A stretch of 64,000 nucleotides of DNA from Hymenobacter sp. GOD-10R (GTDB lineage: Bacteria; Bacteroidota; Bacteroidia; Cytophagales; Hymenobacteraceae). Below, piece after piece: positions 9,029 through 18,024 of this stretch. Below the pieces are notes generated by a model. It ran no database searches and was not told where the DNA came from. It saw nothing but the letters and a program-made list of their open reading frames with translations. Every line of letters begins with the position of its first letter. The stretch's first letter is position 1. The position numbers and the translations under genes are program-made. The stretch covers positions 3,908,501 to 3,972,500 of the forward strand of contig NZ_CP141184.1 of NCBI RefSeq assembly GCF_035609205.1. The letters are read 5' to 3'.

Positions 9029-9601
9029 CTACGAGGCTACCGGATTTTCAATTTCCTGCACCAACTCCCCGTACCACTCCTCGCCGTACTTGCGGATAAG
9101 TGGCTCTTTCAAGAATTGATAAATCCGTACACCTAGGTTAGCGCCAAACGAACACGCCGGATTGCAGATGTTCCAGCGGTCGTAGTTCAGCGCTTCGAAG
9201 TCTTCGTACTTGGTAATGCGGATTGGATACAGGTGGCAGCTGATTGGCTTTTTAAAGCTGGTAGCACCGGCCAAATAGGCCTGTTCAATACCGCACTTCA
9301 GAATGCCCCGCTCATCATAAAGCGCATAGGCACACTCTCGGTCATTGATGGTCGTGGTGCTATAGTCACCTTCCCAATCTTTGATGTATAGCCCTTGCTC
9401 CTCAATGGCTTGCTGTCCGGCTTCCGTAAGAAACGGCTTAATTTTATTGTACTCGGCTTCTAGAATAGCTAGCTCTTTCTCTTCTAAAGGCGCACCTAGG
9501 TCGCCTTCTACGCAGCAGGCGCCTTTGCAGGCCTCCAGGTTGCAGACAAAGAAGTTGTCGCGGATGTCGTCAGAGATGACAGTATTTTGGATGATAATCA
9601 T
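9029..9601 (-). CDS. DUF3109 family protein
   Basis: This 190-residue protein of unknown function is common in Bacteroidota. The N-terminus has the family pattern [13 protein letters not shown], then [21 protein letters not shown], a cysteine cluster (CxxxCxxxCC) that looks like a metal or Fe-S site. More cysteines follow ([29 protein letters not shown]). The start is set at 9601 because an exact TATCTTTG promoter element lies at 9624-9631, inside the 19 extra codons that a longer frame would add. The function is unassigned, though the cysteine spacing recalls the YkgJ/CxxCxxCC metal-binding proteins. Confidence 0.9.
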   Translation of the reverse strand: MIIIQNTVISDDIRDNFFVCNLEACKGACCVEGDLGAPLEEKELAILEAEYNKIKPFLTEAGQQAIEEQGLYIKDWEGDYSTTTINDRECAYALYDERGILKCGIEQAYLAGATSFKKPISCHLYPIRITKYEDFEALNYDRWNICNPACSFGANLGVRIYQFLKEPLIRKYGEEWYGELVQEIENPVAS

Positions 9602-9623
9602 GATGTTGCAAACAAGCGAACTA

Positions 9624-9631
9624 CAAAGATA
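9624..9631 (-). promoter_or_regulatory. -7 promoter element of the DUF3109 gene
   Basis: Read on the minus strand this is TATCTTTG, an exact TAnnTTTG match 22 nt before the ATG. No -33 TTG is seen at 19-21 nt; the nearest is 24 nt away. Its position excludes the longer start. Confidence 0.6.
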
Positions 9632-9689
9632 CACAAGCGCAACGGAGTGATTAGGCAAGGTCGTTCAACAACTTCGCCTAGTTATTCCG

Positions 9690-10877
9690 TTACTCGGTCA
9701 CTTTCTGAATGATCTGTTCGGTTAGCTCGCATTGGCGCTCATGCGAATACGTTCGAATGGCCTCTTGCTGTGCAGCTTGGCCTAGCTGTTGCGCCCATTC
9801 TGGGTTATCAAGGCAGCGCAGTACGGCTTGTGCACAGGATTGGGTGTCACCGGGCGGGTAAAGCAATCCAGTTTGGCCGTCCTTTATGATTTCCGCTGTC
9901 CCACCAATGCGCGTACCTAGCACGGGTAGTCCCGCCGCCATGGCTTCAATGGTCACCATGCCATACGTTTCGTTTTTGGAGGCCATTACAAATACATCAA
10001 TGGCGCGGTAGAAAACCTCCGTTTGGGCATTGAAAGGACGAAAATGGACGGCTTGCCCCAAGTTGTATTTTCGTACTAGGCCATGCAGATGTTCTAGGTA
10101 TTCGTCTCCTTCGTTTTTTGTCGGTTCGCCCATCAGCACTAGTTCGACCGGCCGTTGATGTTGCGTCCGCAGTTGATGCACTACCTCAATCACGAAGTCC
10201 TGTCCTTTGCCACTATCAAAGCGGCCTAACAGGCCTAGCAACGGACCTTCAGCAGGAAGCCCTAGCTGCTGCCGGGCAGCGGCCTTGGTCAGGCCTGGAT
10301 TGATAAACCGCCCTAGCTCAATACCGAGCGGCACTACATGCACCTTGGCTGGATCGAAGCGGGTCTTTTCGGCAACTTGCTTAGCCAGCCAAGGCAGTGG
10401 GGAAAGCCAAGCATCAAGCACCCCAAAACGTAAGGTATGAAATAGGTCACGTTTGGGCGGACCTAGTTGCATGTGTTGCTGATAGATAAGCTTAATCCGC
10501 CTACCCATCAATAGCTTTACTAGGCTCACCAAACCGAGGTCGCGGTTCTGGGTGACGATAAGCACTTGAATCTGCTGCTGTCGTAAGTACCTAGCCAGTT
10601 GGCGAGCGGCACCTAGGCTAAACGATTTTGATCGACTGTTCAGCGATACCGAATACAGGCCTTCTAGTTGCGCCTGCTTCAGCGCGGGTGAATCAGGCGG
10701 TGCGATCAGCGTAATTTTCCAGCCTCTCGCTTGCATCCATTTCGTGAGCTTTACCGTGTTGATTTCTAATCCGCCCCAACTCCGGGATAGGCACAATAAT
10801 GCTACAGGTGGCTTATTCGTAGAAGTAATATGGTTAACAGCAGAAGAATTCACGCAGCGAAGATACAGCTGTAACAC
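9690..10877 (-). CDS. family 4 glycosyltransferase
   Basis: This 395-residue GT-B fold enzyme probably transfers a sugar from a nucleotide donor during polysaccharide or lipid glycosylation. The N-terminal acceptor domain begins LLCLSRSWGGLEINTVKL. The C-terminal donor domain has LGRFDSGKGQDFVIEV and the retaining GT4 signature NETYGMVTIEAMAAGLPVLGT with the spaced glutamates. It has no membrane segment. The first ~20 residues before PPVALLCLSR may not be translated. It stands alone between divergent or convergent neighbours, so the acceptor is unknown. Confidence 0.9.
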   Translation of the reverse strand: MLQLYLRCVNSSAVNHITSTNKPPVALLCLSRSWGGLEINTVKLTKWMQARGWKITLIAPPDSPALKQAQLEGLYSVSLNSRSKSFSLGAARQLARYLRQQQIQVLIVTQNRDLGLVSLVKLLMGRRIKLIYQQHMQLGPPKRDLFHTLRFGVLDAWLSPLPWLAKQVAEKTRFDPAKVHVVPLGIELGRFINPGLTKAAARQQLGLPAEGPLLGLLGRFDSGKGQDFVIEVVHQLRTQHQRPVELVLMGEPTKNEGDEYLEHLHGLVRKYNLGQAVHFRPFNAQTEVFYRAIDVFVMASKNETYGMVTIEAMAAGLPVLGTRIGGTAEIIKDGQTGLLYPPGDTQSCAQAVLRCLDNPEWAQQLGQAAQQEAIRTYSHERQCELTEQIIQKVTE

Positions 10878-11027
10878 CTCTCAGAGCCATAATAAGCCAT
10901 CGTTGCAATGAAACCACGTGAAGCGCTGTTATACACATACTTTTCTCAGCAAGGGCAACAGTCGGGTAGCAAATTGCTTCAATTCGGTATAAGTACCATT
11001 CTATTTCCTTCCCCCACCCGAAAGCCT

Positions 11028-11035
11028 TACCTTTG
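11028..11035 (+). promoter_or_regulatory. -7 promoter element of the helicase gene
   Basis: TACCTTTG is an exact TAnnTTTG match 29 nt before the ATG. The upstream half is only T-rich (TATTTCC near 11002-11008). Confidence 0.55.
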
Positions 11036-11064
11036 CTAATAAGCCAAAAAGCTTAGTTTAACGC

Positions 11065-13317
11065 ATGGCACTGGATTATCTTACTTTATTAAATCCCTCC
11101 CAAGCGGCCGCGGTGATGAACACCGAGGGTCCGTGCATGATTATCGCGGGCGCCGGCTCGGGCAAGACGCGCGTGCTCACGTACCGCATTGCACACCTGC
11201 TAGAGAAGAATGTTGACCCGTTCAATATCCTAGCCTTGACGTTCACCAATAAGGCCGCCAAGGAAATGCGCGCCCGTATTGAGAAAGTAGTAGGCCCTGA
11301 TGCGAAAAATGTATGGATGGGTACCTTCCACTCGGTGTTTGCCCGCATTCTGCGCTCGGAAGCTGATAAAATTGGCTACCCTCGTTCTTTCACCATCTAC
11401 GATACTCAGGACAGCAAAACGCTGGTTACGCAGATTGTGAAGGAGTTGGAATTGGACGATAAGCTCTACAAGCCGAGCATGGTGCTAGGTCGCATCTCGG
11501 CCGCGAAGAACAAGCTGATTTCGGTGCAGCAGTACCTCAACGACCCAGTTATCCGCCAGGATGACGAAGCTGCCCTGCGCCCTAAAATTGGGGTGATTTA
11601 TCAGCAGTACGCCCAGCGTTGCTTCAAAGCCGGCGCTATGGACTTTGATGATCTGCTCTACCAGACCAACGTGCTGTTCAAGGACCACGTGGATGTGCTG
11701 AACAAATACCAGAACATCTTCAAGTACGTGATGGTGGACGAGTATCAAGACACAAACTACTCGCAGTATCTCATCACGCGTAAACTAGCCGCCAAGGACC
11801 GCAACATTTGCGTAGTAGGTGACGATGCGCAAAGTATCTACGCTTTCCGCGGCGCCGATATCAGCAATATTCTCAATTTTGAGAAGGACTATCCGGAGCT
11901 GCAGGTTTTTAAGCTAGAGCAGAATTACCGCTCGACTAAGAATATTGTGAAGGCGGCTAATTCCGTCATCAAGAACAACAAAGCGCAGCTACGCAAGGAT
12001 GTTTTTTCCGAGAATGAGGAAGGCACGCTGATTGAGGTTATCAAGGCAGCTTCTGATAACGAAGAAGGAAAGCTAATCGCCAATTCGATCTACGAGGACA
12101 AGATGAACCATCATCTATCCTACGATGATTTCGCTATCCTCTACCGCACCAACGCCCAAAGCCGGGCAATGGAAGAAGCCCTGCGTAAGCTTAACATCAA
12201 GTACAAAATTGTTGGGGGCTTGTCGTTCTACCAGCGCAAGGAAATCAAGGACTTAGTGGCCTACTTGCGTATGACGGTGAACCCTAATGACGAGCAAGCG
12301 CTACGACGCGTCATCAACTACCCGAAGCGCGGGATTGGCGACACAACCATCAGCAAGCTGATCAATGCAGCTGAGGAAGCAAATCATACGATTTGGGAAG
12401 TAGTGAGCAACGCCGACCAGTTTCTTCCTACCCGCGTAGCTAACCCTGTCGTTGGTTTCGCGGAGCAGATCAAGAGCTACACCGTGGTTGCCGGCAAGGA
12501 AGATGCGTTTGAAGCAGCCAAGTTTATCGCCAAAAACTCCGGCATGATCGAGGAGTTGTATGCCGATAAAAGCATCGAAGGCCTGTCGCGCTACGAGAAC
12601 ATTCAGGAGCTATTAAATGGTATCAAGGAGTATGTCGATGATCCTGAAAGAGAGGATAAGTCGCTAGCCTCCTTCCTGCAAGACATTGCCCTCGTTACGG
12701 ACGCCGACACTAAGGACGCTCAGCAGGACGGCGAGATGGTGACCCTTATGACGATCCACTCGGCGAAGGGGCTAGAATTCCGTAACGTATACATTGTGGG
12801 GATGGAAGAAAACCTCTTCCCTTCTCAGATGATGATCACCTCGCGGGCTGACCTAGAGGAAGAGCGCCGTTTGTTCTACGTGGCCATCACGCGGGCTGAA
12901 AAGAAGCTCACGCTTAGCTATGCTACCTCGCGCTACCAGTGGGGCAACTTGCGTAGCTGCGAAAAAAGCCGGTTCTTGGATGAAATTGATCCGCAGTACG
13001 TTGACTTTAAGTTTTCGGCTTCCTCTGGCCCGGGCGCGGGCGAGTCACCATTTGGTCACGTGCTGGAACGTCGGAGCAACCTCATCCCTCCTGCTCCGCG
13101 CAAGACAGTAGCCAAGGGGTATACACCACCCGCTGATTTTCAGCCCAGTGACACGTCTAACCTTACGGCAGGTCAGCGCGTAGAGCACCCAAAGTTTGGC
13201 TTTGGCACAGTAGCTAAGCTAGAAACCCAGGCTGGTTCGACCAAAGCTATTATTCAGTTTGAAGAAGTGGGTGAAAAAACGCTGCTGCTGAGCTTTGCTA
13301 AGCTGCGGGTGTTGTAG
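11065..13317 (+). CDS. pcrA: UvrD/PcrA-type superfamily 1 DNA helicase
   Basis: This 3'-5' SF1A helicase would act in nucleotide excision repair and in clearing replication and recombination intermediates. The motifs appear in order: Q-motif LNPSQAAAV, Walker A AGAGSGKT near residues 28-36, motif Ia LTFTNKAAKEM, motif II DEYQDTN near 229, motif III GDDAQSIYAFRGAD, motif IV QNYRST, motif V MTIHSAKGLEF and motif VI YVAITRAEKKL. The C-terminal tail (GQRVEHPKFGFGTV) is the Tudor-like domain of PcrA, which can contact RNA polymerase. At 750 residues it is full length. DUF4290 and murA follow on the same strand. Confidence 0.96.
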   Translation: MALDYLTLLNPSQAAAVMNTEGPCMIIAGAGSGKTRVLTYRIAHLLEKNVDPFNILALTFTNKAAKEMRARIEKVVGPDAKNVWMGTFHSVFARILRSEADKIGYPRSFTIYDTQDSKTLVTQIVKELELDDKLYKPSMVLGRISAAKNKLISVQQYLNDPVIRQDDEAALRPKIGVIYQQYAQRCFKAGAMDFDDLLYQTNVLFKDHVDVLNKYQNIFKYVMVDEYQDTNYSQYLITRKLAAKDRNICVVGDDAQSIYAFRGADISNILNFEKDYPELQVFKLEQNYRSTKNIVKAANSVIKNNKAQLRKDVFSENEEGTLIEVIKAASDNEEGKLIANSIYEDKMNHHLSYDDFAILYRTNAQSRAMEEALRKLNIKYKIVGGLSFYQRKEIKDLVAYLRMTVNPNDEQALRRVINYPKRGIGDTTISKLINAAEEANHTIWEVVSNADQFLPTRVANPVVGFAEQIKSYTVVAGKEDAFEAAKFIAKNSGMIEELYADKSIEGLSRYENIQELLNGIKEYVDDPEREDKSLASFLQDIALVTDADTKDAQQDGEMVTLMTIHSAKGLEFRNVYIVGMEENLFPSQMMITSRADLEEERRLFYVAITRAEKKLTLSYATSRYQWGNLRSCEKSRFLDEIDPQYVDFKFSASSGPGAGESPFGHVLERRSNLIPPAPRKTVAKGYTPPADFQPSDTSNLTAGQRVEHPKFGFGTVAKLETQAGSTKAIIQFEEVGEKTLLLSFAKLRVL

Positions 13318-13427
13318 CTCCTAGCTTGGTTCCTGAGTCGTTAGTCATAAGACTCGGGCTATATTTACACCGACAAAGACTAGTCTGAGCCACTCTTGGC
13401 TCAGGCTAGGTTTGCTTTACTTTCCGA

Positions 13428-14159
13428 ATGACATATCTCCCTTCCCCTTATAAAAACGAGCTGCTGCTGCGTGAATACGGCCAGAGTACCTACGAACTGG
13501 TGCAGACTCTGAGCACCATCGAGGACAAAGCCGAGCGCACTCGGCGTGCCCAGCAGATTGTGCAGCTCATCTTCCGCCTGAACCCTAGCCTACGCGACCA
13601 GCCTGATGCCCAACAGAAGGTATGGCACCATCTGTTTATGATGGCCGATGAAGAACTAGACGTAGACAGCCCCTTCCCGCTCAAGAGCCTAGAGTTAGAG
13701 CAAGAACCTGAACGCGTTGCTTACCCAAAGAACTCACCCAAGCTGAAAGCATACGGCCGAGGCGTTGAGCTGCTGATTGAAAAAGCGCTGGCTATGGAGG
13801 ATGCAGCAGAGCGCGAGCAGGCGACTATTGCTATCGGACGCACCATGAAGTTCTTGTACCGTTCTCACAATAAGGAGAATGCGAAAGACATCACCATCCT
13901 GAAGCACTTGAAGGAGCTATCAGGTGGCAAGCTGGAGCTAGATCCTGCCCAAGTAGACGCCCAGAACTTGTTTGAGTTTGCTACGAACGGCCGCCCGGCG
14001 CCCTTCATCGTGCCGCAGCCGCGTAACGACCGCAGTGAACGTACTGACCGTGGCGAACGTGGTGACCGGGAAGTACGCCGCGGTACCAGCAACAACCGTC
14101 GCGACAAGCAGCGTCGCGGTGGCAAGAAGCGTCAAGAGCCCCAACAGCCTCCCCAATAA
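13428..14159 (+). CDS. DUF4290 family protein with Arg/Gly-rich tail
   Basis: This 243-residue cytosolic protein belongs to a family restricted to Bacteroidota and usually found next to murA, as here. Residues 1-200 are a mostly helical conserved domain (YKNELLLREYG, then YGRGVELLIEKAL). The last ~45 residues are dominated by Arg, Asp and Gly (RSERTDRGERGD, NNRRDKQRRGGKKRQ), resembling RGG-type RNA-binding tails. The function is not established. The genomic link suggests a role tied to envelope growth, and the tail suggests nucleic acid or ribosome contact. Confidence 0.85.
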   Translation: MTYLPSPYKNELLLREYGQSTYELVQTLSTIEDKAERTRRAQQIVQLIFRLNPSLRDQPDAQQKVWHHLFMMADEELDVDSPFPLKSLELEQEPERVAYPKNSPKLKAYGRGVELLIEKALAMEDAAEREQATIAIGRTMKFLYRSHNKENAKDITILKHLKELSGGKLELDPAQVDAQNLFEFATNGRPAPFIVPQPRNDRSERTDRGERGDREVRRGTSNNRRDKQRRGGKKRQEPQQPPQ

Positions 14160-14297
14160 CCCAGTTTGCTGCAAGGGTTCAGGTTAGTACTGGTACTCTA
14201 TGCAGCTATTGGCTTGCTGTCTTGCCAGACAGCTCTATTCTATTCGAATTCAACCTAGCTTGCGGCTTGCAACCTACAGCTTGCAGCTCTTCCCGAA

Positions 14298-15602
14298 ATG
14301 GCCTGTTTTGAAGTAATTGGCGGTCAACCGCTAAAAGGAGAAATTATACCCCAGGGTGCTAAAAACGAGGCACTCCAAATCTTGTGTGCCGTACTGCTTA
14401 CGTCGGAGCCCGTTACGATTTCTAACATCCCCGATATTCGCGACGTCAATAAGCTCATCGAGCTATTGCGTGACATGGGCGTGAAGGTTGGTAAGCTATC
14501 CTCCGATACGTATCGTTTCCAGGCCGATGATGTTCACCTAAGCTACCTTGACTCGGAGCAATTTGTCACCCAAGGGAGAGCATTGCGCGGCTCGGTGATG
14601 ATCCTAGGTCCGATGCTGTCCCGCTTTGGCAAGTGCCAATTGCCGAAGCCAGGTGGTGACAAAATTGGTCGTCGTCCCCTAGACACGCACTTCGTAGGTC
14701 TGGAAAAGATGGGCGGACAACTCACGCTCGAAGGCAATGACTTTTACCGTATCTCAGCACCGAATGGCTTGAAAGGCACCTACATGCTGCTCGATGAAGC
14801 TTCGGTAACTGGTACGGCCAATATCGTTATGGCTGCCGTGCTAGCGGAGGGCACTACAACTATTTACAATGCCGCCTGCGAGCCCTACTTGCAGCAGCTC
14901 TGTAAAATGCTGGTACGCATGGGCGCCAAAATCAATGGCATCGGCTCTAATCTGCTGACCATCGAAGGCGTCGAGGAGCTCGGTGGCACTGAGCACCGCA
15001 TGCTGCCCGACATGATTGAAATCGGTTCTTTCATTGGCCTAGCTGCCATGACGGGCTCCGAAATCACCATCAAAGATTGTCAAATTCAGGAGCTCGGTCT
15101 GATTCCAGATACGTTCCGGAAGCTAGGTATTCAACTGGAATTCCGCGGCGACGATATCTACATTCCGGCACAAGATCATTACGAAATCGCGACTTATCTA
15201 GACGGTAGCATCCTGACCGTGTCAGACCATACATGGCCGGGTTTAACCCCCGATTTGCTAAGCGTAATTCTGGTGGTAGCTACGCAAGCGAAAGGCACGG
15301 TGCTGATCCACCAGAAAATGTTTGAGTCGCGCCTTTTCTTCGTAGACAAGCTGATCGATATGGGAGCACAGATTATCCTCTGCGATCCGCACCGCGCCAC
15401 AGTTATTGGCCTCGATCAGCGCACTCGTCTGCATGGTATCACCATGACGTCCCCCGATATTCGTGCGGGTGTTGCGCTGTTGATTGCGGCCCTTTCCGCT
15501 ACAGGTCGTAGCTTGATAGAAAACGTGGAGCAGATTGACCGTGGTTACCAGTACATTGATAAGCGACTGACGGCGCTAGGTGCACAGATTCGCCGCTTGT
15601 AG
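14298..15602 (+). CDS. murA: UDP-N-acetylglucosamine 1-carboxyvinyltransferase
   Basis: MurA transfers enolpyruvate from PEP to UDP-GlcNAc, the first committed step of peptidoglycan synthesis. The 434-residue protein has the inside-out barrel typical of EPSP-synthase relatives, with GAKNEALQILCAVLL near residue 20 and LPKPGGDKIGRRPLD near 115. In Escherichia coli the active-site loop carries a cysteine, the fosfomycin target (GCAIGARP). The matching loop here reads LPKPGGDKIGRRP and has no cysteine at that place, so intrinsic fosfomycin resistance is plausible. It is followed by a clear terminator. Confidence 0.95.
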   Translation: MACFEVIGGQPLKGEIIPQGAKNEALQILCAVLLTSEPVTISNIPDIRDVNKLIELLRDMGVKVGKLSSDTYRFQADDVHLSYLDSEQFVTQGRALRGSVMILGPMLSRFGKCQLPKPGGDKIGRRPLDTHFVGLEKMGGQLTLEGNDFYRISAPNGLKGTYMLLDEASVTGTANIVMAAVLAEGTTTIYNAACEPYLQQLCKMLVRMGAKINGIGSNLLTIEGVEELGGTEHRMLPDMIEIGSFIGLAAMTGSEITIKDCQIQELGLIPDTFRKLGIQLEFRGDDIYIPAQDHYEIATYLDGSILTVSDHTWPGLTPDLLSVILVVATQAKGTVLIHQKMFESRLFFVDKLIDMGAQIILCDPHRATVIGLDQRTRLHGITMTSPDIRAGVALLIAALSATGRSLIENVEQIDRGYQYIDKRLTALGAQIRRL

Positions 15603-15616
15603 AAAAGTTATTTCAC

Positions 15617-15655
15617 AAAAAAAGCCCCGCCTTGTACAGGCGGGGCTTTTTCTTT
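15617..15655 (+). terminator. Rho-independent terminator after murA
   Basis: The arms AAAAGCCCCGCCT and AGGCGGGGCTTTT flank a TGTAC-type loop and end in a T-rich tail. The A run on the left lets it serve the opposite strand too. Confidence 0.88.
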
Positions 15656-15676
15656 TCACGGTACCTTGTTAGAAAC

Positions 15677-16012
15677 CTAGGTAGTCACCATATCCACCAC
15701 GGATGTCGTGAGCGACAGCACGATGCTGAACAGGATGGCTGCTAGAAAGCCATCAAGCTTGAAGCCAGGTAAGATTGCATCGGCTATCAATACAATAACG
15801 GCGTTAATCACCAGTAGAAAGAGCCCTAGGGTTAAAACCGTAATTGGGAAACCAAGGATCTTTAAGATTGGCTTAACGACGGCATTTAGCACAGCCAGAA
15901 CGAGCACCAGCAAGATTGCGTCGCTGAAGCCGGCAAGGTGAGCGCCAGGCAGAAAATTTCCTAGAACATAGGTAATGACGGCCGTTAGAAGGAACTTGAT
16001 GATGAAACCCAT
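15677..16012 (-). CDS. phage holin family IV-type membrane protein (chromosomal)
   Basis: This 111-residue protein is almost entirely hydrophobic, with about four membrane segments: residues 3-20, 28-50, 53-75 and 85-108. The pattern VLAVLNAVVKPILKILGFPITVLTLGLF matches the PF04020 family (phage_holin_4_2, YvlD-like). These are chromosomal envelope proteins despite the name, and no phage genes lie nearby. The function is unknown. It sits alone between murA and the chemosensory cluster. Confidence 0.85.
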   Translation of the reverse strand: MGFIIKFLLTAVITYVLGNFLPGAHLAGFSDAILLVLVLAVLNAVVKPILKILGFPITVLTLGLFLLVINAVIVLIADAILPGFKLDGFLAAILFSIVLSLTTSVVDMVTT

Positions 16013-16098
16013 GATAATGGTGCGTTAGTGAGGGAGAGAGTGTGCGCTCAAAAGAGCTGGACAACCATACGCAGAATCAGGGTTTATGTTGGTACTGG

Positions 16099-17190
16099 CT
16101 ACTTCTCTTGCTCCCGGGCTTTCAAACGGCCTTGCGATACCGCCATCCAGTTGCACAGGTGATAGAGCAAGCGGGCGCCTACAATGCCATTCCAGTCGGT
16201 ATCACCGGGCGCTACTTCGTTCAGGTCACACCCGATGATCTGCCGTCCCGAGCGTACGACCATTCGGATCAGGTATAACGCCTGCTCAAACTCTAGACCG
16301 CCTGGTACAGGCGTGCCGGTACCAGGGCAAAGCTTAGGGTCAAGGCCGTCGATATCGAAGCTGATGTACACTTTCTGGGGGAGTTGTGCGATGATCTTCT
16401 TGCACTCCTTGCGCCACGATTTACCGCCGTACATCTCTTCACGCATAAACCGATCGGTGAACATGATAACGCGGCCATTACTACGCTCTACCAGTTCAGC
16501 CTCTTGCTGGCAATAATCCCGAATACCTACCTGCACAAGCTTCTTAAGCTGTGGCAGCTGTAAGGCATTATACATGATGGATGCGTGCGAATACTCAAAC
16601 CCCTCATACGCCGGGCGCAGGTCGCAGTGAGCGTCAAATTGCAGGATGCCAAATTCTTCGTGCCGGTCAGCCAACGCGTGCAGGTATCCTAAGGGAGTAC
16701 TATGGTCGCCACCCAGTACTACCACCCCTTTTCCAGCATCGAGGTAAGCGCCCGTTTTTTGCTTGAGCCACTCTAGTAACGTTTTACCACTTGCCGTTAC
16801 GCGGCCTGGTACGTCTGTAAAGTGAGCAGCATTTGTGGCAGGCTTGCCATCCTCAAGCCAGCCAATGTAATCGGCAGCGGAGGCGCGCAATTGGTGACTT
16901 TCCTGCGTCCAGTGCTCATCCGATTCTTCCATGGCTAGCCCCAGCCGCCACGCATCCGGAATGTCCGCGTCGTAGAGGTCTACCTGCAGCGATGCTTCCC
17001 GGATAGCTTCAGGCCCCTGCGCAGTTCCTGCGCGGTACGAAACCGTCACTTCCCATGGTACAGGAACGATTACTACTTGTGCTTCTTCGACAGTGAACGG
17101 GAGACCATATACGCCCCCAGCGGCGTCGCCAAGGGCATTAGGATCGAAGTTAGCGAGTTTCTGATCTAGGCTAGAAGTAGATGCAGACAT
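16099..17190 (-). CDS. ureohydrolase (agmatinase/arginase/formimidoylglutamase family)
   Basis: This dimanganese hydrolase releases urea or formamide from a guanidino-type substrate. All three metal motifs are present: GGDHSTPLGYL, FDAHCDLRPAYEG and SFDIDGLDPKLCPGTGTPVPGG. Length is 363 residues. Bacteroidota members of this clade are usually called agmatinase family, but the substrate (agmatine, arginine, formiminoglutamate) cannot be told from sequence. The gene lies 135 nt after the last chemosensory gene on the same strand. It could be read from that transcript but is functionally unrelated. Confidence 0.9.
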   Translation of the reverse strand: MSASTSSLDQKLANFDPNALGDAAGGVYGLPFTVEEAQVVIVPVPWEVTVSYRAGTAQGPEAIREASLQVDLYDADIPDAWRLGLAMEESDEHWTQESHQLRASAADYIGWLEDGKPATNAAHFTDVPGRVTASGKTLLEWLKQKTGAYLDAGKGVVVLGGDHSTPLGYLHALADRHEEFGILQFDAHCDLRPAYEGFEYSHASIMYNALQLPQLKKLVQVGIRDYCQQEAELVERSNGRVIMFTDRFMREEMYGGKSWRKECKKIIAQLPQKVYISFDIDGLDPKLCPGTGTPVPGGLEFEQALYLIRMVVRSGRQIIGCDLNEVAPGDTDWNGIVGARLLYHLCNWMAVSQGRLKAREQEK

Positions 17191-17325
17191 AAGAAACCAG
17201 ATAAAAGGCGTAGATGAGAAAAGAAAAAACTGTCATGGGGACCTAGCTATGCGCTTGCTCAATGCAAACGGAAGCTTCAGCCCACATGACAGCGTAGAAA
17301 ATAAGCAAACGAAACGTTAGTTCCT

Positions 17326-17970
17326 TTAAGAAGGCTGAACACCTCCTAGGAAATCGTAGGTGCGAATGATTTCGAGAATTTTTTCGAAGGTCGGACGGTC
17401 GAAAAACAGCATGAGCGGCAGCTCGACAGAATTCTCCTTGTCTGAAAACTGTGTGATTACCGAGAAGATCAGCGGCTGCACCATCGGTTTGTGCAGCATT
17501 AAGTTACCTAGAGCTTCTGTTATTTCGCCTTTCGGAGCTTGAGGTGGCGCACCATAAATACGTGCTTTCAGAATGTTAGCAAGCTGCGTTACCAACGCTC
17601 CGGTGATAATGTTGCTGATTTCCAGCAGCAACGACTCCTGCATCTCGTTGATATCAGTAGACTCCGGCACATTCATGCGTAAGCAAACGCGGGAAAGCCG
17701 CTGTACATGTTGCCCGGAGAAAAACATCAGCGTCGTACCGTTGAAATCCCCTTTGATGTCGGACTGAATAACGGCATGTCCATTCTGGTAGTCTTGCACC
17801 TTATCCAGAATATTGCGAACAGGCATAATATCCAGGTTAGGTACTTCGAGCAAAACTTTTTCCTGCGCAATTATCGCAAACGAGTCAGCCGCTCGGGCCA
17901 AGCCGATGTTGAGAATTTCGCGGATAATATCCCGCTCTAGTTCCGTCATGTGCAAATCCATAGCAATCAA
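17326..17970 (-). CDS. cheC: CheC-like CheY phosphatase
   Basis: CheC/CheX/FliY proteins dephosphorylate CheY-P. Two copies of the active-site pattern ExxN are visible: REILNIGLARAADSFA near residue 18 and LEISNIITGALVTQL near 133. Both keep the Glu and Asn, though the first lacks the usual glycine pattern. Length is 214 residues, close to CheC. Alternative ATG codons lie 3 and 7 codons downstream. It is the last che gene of the operon, 54 nt after cheA, and with no cheZ seen it is the likely signal-termination enzyme for the CheY here. Confidence 0.85.
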   Translation of the reverse strand: MIAMDLHMTELERDIIREILNIGLARAADSFAIIAQEKVLLEVPNLDIMPVRNILDKVQDYQNGHAVIQSDIKGDFNGTTLMFFSGQHVQRLSRVCLRMNVPESTDINEMQESLLLEISNIITGALVTQLANILKARIYGAPPQAPKGEITEALGNLMLHKPMVQPLIFSVITQFSDKENSVELPLMLFFDRPTFEKILEIIRTYDFLGGVQPS

Positions 17971-18024
17971 TCAGTTGGCAAGTCGCTGCAACTCGGCAGC
18001 AATTTGAATTCTGCAATACGTTTT

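Noticed and set aside
9602..9658. Nineteen extra N-terminal codons for the DUF3109 protein
   Set aside because: An exact TATCTTTG promoter element lies within them, and the family begins at [12 protein letters not shown].
13407..13414. TAGGTTTG as a promoter for the DUF4290 gene
   Set aside because: It fits TAnnTTTG but lies 14 nt before the ATG with no -33 TTG, and it overlaps a CTAGG word of the iterated motif, so chance is likely.
15677..16012. Prophage remnant suggested by a holin-like protein
   Set aside because: PF04020 proteins are common chromosomal membrane proteins, and no lysin, integrase or structural gene is nearby.
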